A DNA stretch of 45,647 nucleotides. Source: a virus. The DNA is taken from IMG/VR virus record IMGVR_UViG_3300034166_001133, positions 1-45,647 of that record. One strand, written 5' to 3'. A model generated the notes under the pieces. It was not told the DNA's origin. It made no database searches and saw only the letters and a program-made list of their open reading frames with translations. Both the position numbers and the translations under genes were made by a program. Positions 39,915-45,647 of this stretch are shown here, piece by piece. Position 1 is the first letter of the stretch. Each line of letters begins with the position of its first letter.

Positions 39915-41263
39915 TGGGATTCAGCGCTCTTCCCAACTCGTTTTCCACGGGCGAGCGCAACTGGACCGCAGCCCGTGGCAACGAATCGGCCGACTTCACC
40001 ACCCGCACGGTCCACGCACCGACCGACCTGTCACCACGCAGCACATACGCCCGTACTCACGCCAACGCAACGGTCGCGATCGGCCACGACACCCTTGCGG
40101 AGTTCTCCCGAGAAGCCGACATCCCATACGACGTCTGCACCGCGACCGACTACGGCCGCATCTCAAGCGCGTTGCAGCAGACATACGCTGCCGCCGAGGA
40201 CGGGGTCTGGGACACCTACGAGGAGGAATACGACGACTCCACGACCATACCCCACTACAAGGCTCTCGCCCTCGACCCCGGCCGCCGCCTCCCCGACGGA
40301 GCCATCGAGTTCTACGAGTCCACCGACGACATCCTCGCCGCCTACGCCATCGCCGCAAAGTCCTGCATCGGCGGACCCTCCGACGACTGGGTGACCTTCA
40401 ACACCGCTCTCAGCAAGCGCATCCCCGACGACTCTCCCGACGCAAAGCGACGCAACCTCTTTCGCACCGCAGTGCAACAGGCCGTCCGCGCAGCTGCGTC
40501 AGCCATCGTTGGCGACTACGACGAGCACCCCACCCACGAGTCACTTTCCGACGTTAAGGAGCCGGAAACCACGGAACGCGCCGCCACTGCGGCGTGGTAC
40601 TTCCTTCAGCAATACCTCAACCGCGACGACGACGCAGGCGAGCTTTACCCGCGCGACGAGAGACTCGCCGACGACTCATGGGACGACTGCGACGAATCTG
40701 AGTGGTGCAACATGCACTTCAGGTACCCGACGCTCGTCCTCCCGCAGTCTCCCAAGCTTCGCCGACGCGCGTGGCGTATGTCGGACGAAGGGGCTCTGAT
40801 CCGTTCACCACACCGCATGTGCTCCGACGGCCGCGTATTCGGCTCAGTACGCCGCAAGGCCGACTCCGGCAGCGTGATCATCGACACGTCCGGCTCGATG
40901 CACCTCAGCTCCGACGACATCGACGAGATCATGACCGCACTTCCCGGCGTCACCGTCGCAACGTACTGCTCCGACGGTGACCACGACGGAGAGCTCCGCA
41001 TCGTGGCACGCAAGGGCCGCCGCGCAGGGAAAGACGACCTTACCGACCGCAACTGGGGCGGCAACGGCGTTGACGGCCCCGCACTGCGCTGGCTCGCAAA
41101 GCAGCCCGCACCGCGCTACTGGGTGTGCGACGGCGTCGTCACCGGCATCTACGACAACACGAGCCCCAACCTACGCACGGAGTGTGACCGCTTGACACGC
41201 AGATACGACATCACCCGCATTCACAGCATCCACCACCTTCGCGACATGTTCGGCAACAGCTGA
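39914..41263 (+). CDS. VWA-domain protein, partner of the MoxR-type ATPase
   Basis: The 449-residue protein ends in a VWA domain (about 318-449). DTSGS (D324, S326, S328) is the MIDAS metal-binding motif, with GGNGVDGPALRWL as the probable third MIDAS element and YWVCDGVVTG as the aspartate strand. The N-terminal 300 residues are acidic and helical, with no family recognised; they may bind the target or the ATPase. Known parallels are RavA-ViaA, CbbQ-CbbO and CobS-CobT. It shares a base with the ATPase stop codon. The client protein in this phage is unknown. Confidence 0.82.
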   Translation: MGFSALPNSFSTGERNWTAARGNESADFTTRTVHAPTDLSPRSTYARTHANATVAIGHDTLAEFSREADIPYDVCTATDYGRISSALQQTYAAAEDGVWDTYEEEYDDSTTIPHYKALALDPGRRLPDGAIEFYESTDDILAAYAIAAKSCIGGPSDDWVTFNTALSKRIPDDSPDAKRRNLFRTAVQQAVRAAASAIVGDYDEHPTHESLSDVKEPETTERAATAAWYFLQQYLNRDDDAGELYPRDERLADDSWDDCDESEWCNMHFRYPTLVLPQSPKLRRRAWRMSDEGALIRSPHRMCSDGRVFGSVRRKADSGSVIIDTSGSMHLSSDDIDEIMTALPGVTVATYCSDGDHDGELRIVARKGRRAGKDDLTDRNWGGNGVDGPALRWLAKQPAPRYWVCDGVVTGIYDNTSPNLRTECDRLTRRYDITRIHSIHHLRDMFGNS

Positions 41264-41303
41264 TCGCTCTCGTCGAAACCATAGTCTGCGCCCTCATAAT
41301 CAC

Positions 41304-41492
41304 GTGGTACATCCGGCACGCCCGCAACCAATAGCCCCCGGCGACACGGTCAGGTTCGTCCGCAACTCACAATGGCGCTTCGCCGTTGTCAAACGGGTCG
41401 GCACCAAATACCTGCACGTGTCGCTCGCGGGTTACACAACCAAAGTTCCCATCAAAGACGCAACCATCTGGAGGCCACCCAGTGGACCCTGA
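41304..41492 (+). CDS. Small beta-type (SH3/KOW-like) protein
   Basis: The 62-residue product from GTG 41304 has GDTVRFVRNSQWRFAVVKRV and KYLHVSLAGYTTKVPI, a pattern that looks like a small SH3 or KOW-type barrel. The start is not well supported by a ribosome-binding site. It overlaps the next gene by 11 bases. Function is unknown. Confidence 0.5.
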   Translation: MVHPARPQPIAPGDTVRFVRNSQWRFAVVKRVGTKYLHVSLAGYTTKVPIKDATIWRPPSGP

Positions 41493-41760
41493 CCGCCCTG
41501 CCATAACGCTGCGCATCCACGCGCCGCAAGACCTCATCGACAGGCACGGAGACGACGTCATCAACCCCGTCATCACCGTAGACCTCGACACCGGCACCCT
41601 CACGTACTCGCCCGACGCCGACGACGCACCCGTCAACCTCGCCATAGACGCCGACACCATCGCCACCGTCGGCACCGTGCTTCTCTGGTGCCTCAAGCTC
41701 CGCCTTGAACAGAAGCTCGACCTGCCCAGCCCTGCACACGCCACCATGGAGCTCTTCTAG
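41482..41760 (+). CDS. Small hypothetical protein
   Basis: The 92-residue product starts at GTG 41482 with GGAGG at 41470-41474. It is acidic, with a beta-type middle (VITVDLDTGTLTYSPDADDA) and a helical end (VGTVLLWCLKLRLEQKLDL). No family is recognised. Confidence 0.62.
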   Translation: MDPDRPAITLRIHAPQDLIDRHGDDVINPVITVDLDTGTLTYSPDADDAPVNLAIDADTIATVGTVLLWCLKLRLEQKLDLPSPAHATMELF

Positions 41761-41762
41761 CG

Positions 41763-42350
41763 ATGACACACTCCCAGCTCGGCGAGGACAGCGTCCAGAT
41801 GGTCCGTGATGCTGCCGCGCTGATCAACGACCCCACCATCGACGACCGCACCGCCACGTTCGCGCGAAGCGCCCTTACGTTCGCCGCCAAGGTCTTCGAG
41901 TACACCACCACCCACCGTGAGGCGACCGCCACCATCGTCGCCGCGGAACCTCTCCCCACGCCGACACCCCACCCGCGCACGCGGGTGCTCGACCCCCGGC
42001 GTATCCGGTACCGACAGAACGGTGCACCGTCGCTTCGCGTAGCTCCCGAGGAGTACGTAACGCGCGAAGCTATCGACGCATCACTGGAGTGGTACGTCAA
42101 CGCCCCGAGCGGCGCTCAGCTCCACTCGGAGTGGGGCCGCCGAGCTGACTGCTTCCTCGTCGCCGCCATGCTCATCGAGAACGGCCAAACCGCGACGCCC
42201 GACCTCGTTGCAGAGTACACCGGGCTTCAGACCAACAACGCGTCCACGATGCTCAACGACCTCGTCGTTCACGACGTCCTCCGCCGCGTGCTGCGCAACG
42301 GCCGCGTCCACTTCGAACTCTCCAACTGGACCAAGGAGGCTCTGTCATGA
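41763..42350 (+). CDS. Probable winged-helix DNA-binding protein
   Basis: The 195-residue product starts at ATG 41763. The C-terminal third (FLVAAMLIENGQTATPDLVA, EYTGLQTNNASTMLNDLVVH, DVLRRVLRNGRVHFEL) has the helix-turn-helix plus wing layout of MarR/replication-initiator-type winged helices. The N-terminal half is helical with a Pro/Thr linker. It is the best candidate in the window for a transcription regulator or origin-binding protein; the TGCACAA cluster lies 1 kb downstream. Function is inferred. Confidence 0.6.
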   Translation: MTHSQLGEDSVQMVRDAAALINDPTIDDRTATFARSALTFAAKVFEYTTTHREATATIVAAEPLPTPTPHPRTRVLDPRRIRYRQNGAPSLRVAPEEYVTREAIDASLEWYVNAPSGAQLHSEWGRRADCFLVAAMLIENGQTATPDLVAEYTGLQTNNASTMLNDLVVHDVLRRVLRNGRVHFELSNWTKEALS

Positions 42351-42745
42351 GATACCCGTCCCGCTCACACCGCGCCAAGGTCGCCGTGACCGTCGAGATC
42401 CTCGTCCCCGAGACCGACAACCTTCACGTCTGCGAGAGGATCTCCGGCGACTGGACCCGCAACCACTACGCGCGCCTTGCGCTTAACCGCGCCCTCGGGC
42501 TGACCGCGCACGACAGCGGCCCGTCCCTCGACCAGTACGAGGTAGTCCGCGCTTACCGGTCGAAGCACATCGAAGCCGGACTCCCGCTTGCAGGCGTGAC
42601 GCTAACGCCTGAAACGACCCACATCGCCACCACTTCCGGTACCGAGGATCACGACGCTGTTTCAGCAGAGTCCACCGATCCCTCAGACTCCGACTCCGAC
42701 GATGCCGTGGTCGACATCGGACGCTGGGACTTCGTCGTGGCCTGA
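42347..42745 (+). CDS. Hypothetical protein with acidic Ser-rich tail
   Basis: The 132-residue product starts at ATG 42347 (ATGA overlap). The N-terminal 85 residues look folded (VAVTVEILVPETDNLHVCER); the tail is acidic and Ser-rich (STDPSDSDSDDAVVD). Its last 97 bases are also the antisense coding end of the HNH gene. No family is recognised. Confidence 0.6.
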   Translation: MRYPSRSHRAKVAVTVEILVPETDNLHVCERISGDWTRNHYARLALNRALGLTAHDSGPSLDQYEVVRAYRSKHIEAGLPLAGVTLTPETTHIATTSGTEDHDAVSAESTDPSDSDSDDAVVDIGRWDFVVA

Positions 42746-43176
42746 CGGCCCAAGTCCACTGGCATCTCGCCAGCGATACGACGGGCGCGGTTTCGTTGGG
42801 CCACAAGCCCTTCGAGCCGCGCCCGCGTGTCGGCGAGGAGCTCCTCGTCAAACTTGCTGCGGTTGCAGTCTCGACACGCCGTAACCAGATTCCCCGCCGT
42901 GTCAGCCCCACCAGCCGAGTGCGCCACAATGTGATCGGCCTCCAGCTTAACCCCGTCCTCAACCGACGATTTTCCGCAGTACACGCAGCGGAACTCATCA
43001 CGCGCAAAAATTACCCACTCCTTGCGCCTGCGCCTCTTCCCACGGCGCGTGTAATCCCGCCGCTGCGCCGGTCGGTCAGACAAGGACGCGCGCGCTGGTG
43101 TTCCGCCGCCCGCGTCAGACGACGCCGCGCACAACATTGCGCGTTCTTGCACGCGATTGCACACCGAATTGTGCAT
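42649..43176 (-). CDS. HNH endonuclease
   Basis: The 175-residue protein, on the minus strand inside the plus arm, has an HNH core: C64-x2-C67, LEADHIVAHS (D81, H82), N96 in GNLVTAC, then C101-x2-C104 and NRSK. A basic patch (RRGKRRRRK, about 45-53) precedes it. HNH enzymes nick or cut DNA as homing, packaging-associated or defence nucleases. ATG 43176 is set by GGAGGA seven bases upstream; the frame is open further to 43230. An AT-rich promoter-like stretch with TATAAA twice lies upstream. Lone opposite orientation suggests a mobile acquisition. Confidence 0.85.
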   Translation of the reverse strand: MHNSVCNRVQERAMLCAASSDAGGGTPARASLSDRPAQRRDYTRRGKRRRRKEWVIFARDEFRCVYCGKSSVEDGVKLEADHIVAHSAGGADTAGNLVTACRDCNRSKFDEELLADTRARLEGLVAQRNRARRIAGEMPVDLGRQATTKSQRPMSTTASSESESEGSVDSAETAS

Positions 43177-43374
43177 CCAAACTCCTCCGTTTACCCTGCT
43201 ATTTATACCTTTTATACCAACGTTGTGCATATTGCACTACCGACCCTACCCCTATTCGCCAAACCTATCCGTGAGGAGAGGCCCTGCACAATTTGCACAA
43301 CTTGCACAACGCGCGGAATTGCCCTGCAAAGCCCACACTTTCCAAGTGCACCCCCCCGCACAACGGGTGCACAA
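43128..43374. repeat. TGCACAA motif cluster with AT-rich stretch (origin or operator candidate)
   Basis: Six exact TGCACAA motifs occur on either strand (43169-43175 and 43223-43229 reversed; 43285-43291, 43294-43300, 43303-43309, 43368-43374), plus CGCACAA at 43128-43134 and 43357-43363 and TTGCAC at 43147, 43157 and 43232. Three are in tandem at exactly 9-bp steps. The stretch 43198-43240 is notably AT-rich for this genome. The region spans the HNH 5' end and the divergent gap to 43421. Confidence 0.7.
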
Positions 43375-43420
43375 CTACCACAGCGACGGGGGCCGTGCTA
43401 GCCTCCCGGGGGGCCTTGCT

Positions 43421-43735
43421 ATGAGCGACCACCTAGACGCGTTACAGCGTGCGTTTTCCGCCACGCCCGAACCCGCCAGCACACCGCACCTCGGCGCCTC
43501 TGCGCTGTCCGACACCAAGCGGGCGCTGGACGACGCACGCGGGCAACTCACCGTGCTGCGCAAACAGCCCGACTTGACCTCGGCCCACGCCAAGCAACTT
43601 GCAGCTTGTGCGCAGTCGCTGCGTCGCTGCGCCCACTCACTGGAGCGGCTCGCTGCGGGCGTCGAGGACCACGTGACCAACGGCGTGTCGCTGTGGACCG
43701 GAACCGCAGGTCACGAGCAACCGGTGCTGCTGTGA
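43421..43735 (+). CDS. Small helical protein
   Basis: The 104-residue product starts at ATG 43421 behind a run of G (43408-43413) that could act as ribosome-binding site. Residues about 30-88 form long charged/Ala-rich helices (LSDTKRALDDARGQLTVLRK, SLRRCAHSLERLAAG). No family is recognised. It is first in a four-gene run into the Fe-S nuclease. Confidence 0.62.
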   Translation: MSDHLDALQRAFSATPEPASTPHLGASALSDTKRALDDARGQLTVLRKQPDLTSAHAKQLAACAQSLRRCAHSLERLAAGVEDHVTNGVSLWTGTAGHEQPVLL

Positions 43736-44070
43736 GTCACGACACGATCACCCGGTACTGGCAAGAGACCGACGAGGACTACGTGACGCCGTGCTACGAC
43801 GTTGTGGAGTGGGCCAACTGGCTCAGCGGCCACGACGCGGTTGTCGCCGTAACGCGCTTGGACTCGCCCGACCCGGACACCTCCGACCACGCGTTGGTCT
43901 CCACCGTCTTTGTCGGCACTCAGCCGGACGCGCTCGCCCGACCGCCGCGCGTCTACGAGACCATAACGTTCGTTGGCCACACGGTGGTGTCGCGCAAGCT
44001 CTCGTCGTCACGCCACGACGCGCTGCTGGTCCACGACGAACAGGTCGACCGCGTCACCCGGCTTCAATGA
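43732..44070 (+). CDS. Hypothetical protein
   Basis: The 112-residue product starts at GTG 43732 overlapping the previous stop (GTGA). It has an aromatic/acidic N-terminus (ITRYWQETDEDYVTPCYDVV) and a beta-type middle (DHALVSTVFVGTQPDAL, YETITFVGHTVVS). No family is recognised. Confidence 0.62.
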   Translation: MSHDTITRYWQETDEDYVTPCYDVVEWANWLSGHDAVVAVTRLDSPDPDTSDHALVSTVFVGTQPDALARPPRVYETITFVGHTVVSRKLSSSRHDALLVHDEQVDRVTRLQ

Positions 44071-44411
44071 CCTACTACGCGCGCGGGGCCTTGATCTCCG
44101 ACGTGCAACCACCCCACTCACAGTGGGACGCTTTCGGCATTTACGGTGACCACTCGGCGTACTGGCTAAGCCGTGAGCCGTGCTTTACACCCACCCAACT
44201 GGAGGAATTAGACCTTGAGTACATCCCCGAACACTCCCTCCCCTTCTGCCTCTCACACTCCGCCGTACTCCGCATCCGACGTGGTCGACCCGATCAACCT
44301 GCCGGGCGCAGTACACCCAGCCCCCGACGTTCCGTCCGCCACCCCACCCGCGCTCGCACCCAGCTCCCTGCCCGCACCCACTCAGGGCTCACACGAGCTG
44401 GCAACTACTAA
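44067..44411 (+). CDS. Small protein overlapping the next gene by 197 bases
   Basis: The 114-residue frame begins at ATG 44067 (ATGA overlap). The first 60 residues look like real protein (GALISDVQPPHSQWDAFGIY); the remainder, in the overlap, becomes Arg/Pro/Ser-rich and may be non-selected. The start is well supported by coupling. The long overlap with a Shine-Dalgarno-led gene in another frame is unusual. Confidence 0.5.
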   Translation: MTYYARGALISDVQPPHSQWDAFGIYGDHSAYWLSREPCFTPTQLEELDLEYIPEHSLPFCLSHSAVLRIRRGRPDQPAGRSTPSPRRSVRHPTRARTQLPARTHSGLTRAGNY

Positions 44412-45069
44412 CTACGACGACGGCTTCTCCGACTCGGTTCCGTTTCAGGCGCTCAACCTGCGCATCAACCGCAGCAAGGGTGTGTACCTGCTCGAAGGCG
44501 ACGCCGATGAGCGCTCCGAGGTCTTCCTCATTCCGCGCGGCTCCGCACCGGCAAAGTCCTACTACGGCCTGCCCTACGACCCCAAGACTCCCCACGAGGC
44601 AAGCTGCTCCTCGCCCGACGGTAAGCTTGGTTACGGGTGGATCGACGCCGGTGACCAGACCGACGTTCGCGCCCGCTCGTGCGTCAGCTGCCCGCGCCGT
44701 GGCTACGGCGCCGGTACCTGCGACGACCTCCAGACGCTGCTTGCGTACGATGTCGGCAAGCACACACCCGTGCTTGTGACCTTCAAGAACGCCGAAATCA
44801 ACCCGCGCCGCGGCGTGTTCACGCTCGCCGTCAACCGTATGCGCACGCTCGGCCTGCGTCCGACCGACTCGGTCTTCCGCCTTACGTTCGGCAAGGCCGA
44901 CGGCCCCTACTACAACGTGCAGATCGACGTTCTGCCCATCGCCGACGCGGGCCTCCCGGCCGACAAGGTCGCTGAGATCTCCGCGCTGCTGGACAATTGC
45001 TGGACGCCCTACCGCGACGGCATCGCGGCCGACGCCGCACAGATTCACGCCTCACTGACTGGTGAGTAA
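44215..45069 (+). CDS. Hypothetical protein, Pro/Ser N-terminus plus cysteine-containing domain
   Basis: The 284-residue product starts at TTG 44215 with GGAGG at 44201-44205. The first 70 residues are low-complexity Pro/Ser/Ala. The rest looks folded, with SCVSCPRRGYGAGTC as a possible metal site and a beta-type half (HTPVLVTFKNAEINPRRGVF, SVFRLTFGKADGPYYNVQID). It lies just upstream of the Fe-S nuclease and may be a recombination or single-strand-binding partner (inference from position). Confidence 0.68.
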   Translation: MSTSPNTPSPSASHTPPYSASDVVDPINLPGAVHPAPDVPSATPPALAPSSLPAPTQGSHELATTNYDDGFSDSVPFQALNLRINRSKGVYLLEGDADERSEVFLIPRGSAPAKSYYGLPYDPKTPHEASCSSPDGKLGYGWIDAGDQTDVRARSCVSCPRRGYGAGTCDDLQTLLAYDVGKHTPVLVTFKNAEINPRRGVFTLAVNRMRTLGLRPTDSVFRLTFGKADGPYYNVQIDVLPIADAGLPADKVAEISALLDNCWTPYRDGIAADAAQIHASLTGE

Positions 45070-45127
45070 CACCACCTTGTACGGCCTTGCGCTCATCGCG
45101 CTTGGCTTCGCGGTGTTGTGGGTTTAA
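45062..45127 (+). CDS. Possible 21-residue membrane peptide
   Basis: GTG 45062 overlaps the end of the previous gene and encodes MSNTTLYGLALIALGFAVLWV, one membrane span and nothing else. Coupling and composition support it; length and lack of a ribosome-binding site argue caution. A similar hydrophobic peptide without a proper start lies at 41260-41331. Confidence 0.35.
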   Translation: MSNTTLYGLALIALGFAVLWV

Positions 45128-45221
45128 GCGCCGCGCTTGCAACGGACACCACTAACTGGTACTAAACCGCCAATGTCTGTCACCGGCGGCACGTACCCCC
45201 ACCCGAAGGTATTGGTCACCC

Positions 45222-45647
45222 ATGACGACAACCCTGCTCCCGGTACTGGACGACCCACTGGCTAGCACCAAGGAATGGACCCCGCCGACCGGGGAGCTTC
45301 GCCCCTCGATGCTGGGCGCGTGCGCCCGGTACTCGTGGAACGAAGTACGCATCCCGGCCGAAGAGAGAGTCGTTGGCCCCATTGGCCGCGAGGTCATGTT
45401 CTACTCCGGCCACGCTGCCGAAGAAAAGTTCATCGAGCTTGCCTACACCATCAACGGCGAGCTTCTGCTGCACGGTCAGGAGCTGTACAACGGCTACGGC
45501 GGCGTGTGCCACCCCGACGCGGTCGACTACGCACGCCGCCGCATCATCGAGATCAAGTTCACCGGGTACGCCAAGCCCGCTCCGTACCACCTTGCACAGC
45601 TCAACTGGTACCAGTACCAGATGTCGCTGCAGACCGGTGGCGCAGAG
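45222..45647 (+). CDS. Cas4/RecB-like Fe-S exonuclease, N-terminal part (continues at position 2)
   Basis: ATG 45222 begins the 233-residue nuclease whose C-terminal part occupies positions 2-412. This segment holds C34 in SMLGACARYSW (candidate first Fe-S cysteine), SGHAAEEKF as motif I-like helix, and GGVCHPDAVDY with the PD motif, then EIK. The last 136 bases duplicate the window start. GAAGGT at 45205-45210 is a possible ribosome-binding site. Confidence 0.87.
   Translation, partial: MTTTLLPVLDDPLASTKEWTPPTGELRPSMLGACARYSWNEVRIPAEERVVGPIGREVMFYSGHAAEEKFIELAYTINGELLLHGQELYNGYGGVCHPDAVDYARRRIIEIKFTGYAKPAPYHLAQLNWYQYQMSLQTGGAE
45512..45647. repeat. Terminal direct repeat, right copy
   Basis: This stretch is the right copy of bases 1-136 (one mismatch at 45521). 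It marks the join of a circular map of about 45511 bases. Confidence 0.93.

Noticed and set aside
41260-41331. A 24-residue hydrophobic peptide frame after the VWA gene
   Set aside because: It has no ATG, GTG or TTG start in a suitable place, only CTG at 41260, so translation is not supported.

Overview
The window is a complete or near-complete genome of a tailed double-stranded DNA phage. The first 136 bases recur at the very end (positions 1-136 = 45512-45647, one mismatch), and one nuclease gene reads in frame across that junction. The molecule is therefore circular or circularly permuted, with a unit of about 45.5 kb. The sequence is GC-rich and uses GTG and TTG starts heavily. Several gene families point to an actinobacterial host: an mIHF-like nucleoid protein, an Rpf-like secreted muralytic protein and a PGRP-type amidase. 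The portal/scaffold/capsid set, the short tail-hub genes and a 1562-residue internal protein, with no tape measure, major tail tube or sheath gene, suggest a short-tailed (podovirus-type) virion. I see no integrase, excisionase or recognisable lysogeny repressor, and no DNA polymerase, tRNA or CRISPR array.

There are two transcription arms. The minus strand from 34377 down to 5829 is the virion and lysis arm. It holds TerL, small structural, collar and fibre proteins, portal, scaffold and major capsid, then small basic proteins, a duplicated tail adaptor, a tail hub, a second collar protein and internal virion proteins. It ends with a lysozyme/NlpC virion hydrolase, two small membrane proteins flanking an amidase, and small basic proteins. 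The plus strand from 35010 through the junction to 5676 is the replication and accessory arm. It holds small accessory genes, a DnaJ-type cysteine-rich protein, SSB, a MoxR-type AAA+ ATPase next to a VWA-domain protein, a winged-helix-like protein, a Cas4/RecB-like nuclease, mIHF, a RuvC-like resolvase, a TOPRIM primase, a DUF3987-like ATPase and the Rpf-like protein. The arms diverge across a 632-bp non-coding region (34378-35009) rich in repeats and hairpins. They converge on a strong terminator at 5793-5830. One HNH gene (42649-43176) lies on the minus strand inside the plus arm, next to a cluster of TGCACAA motifs.

The likely replication logic is as follows. The primase, the DUF3987-like ATPase, SSB, the RuvC-like resolvase and the Fe-S nuclease process phage DNA while a host polymerase copies it. 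mIHF may bend or organise the DNA. The MoxR/VWA pair is probably a protein-remodelling machine of unknown target. Two signals not explained by coding stand out: a nested RNA hairpin whose wobble pairs form only on the minus strand, ending just before the capsid ribosome-binding site, and the TGCACAA cluster, which could be an origin or an operator.
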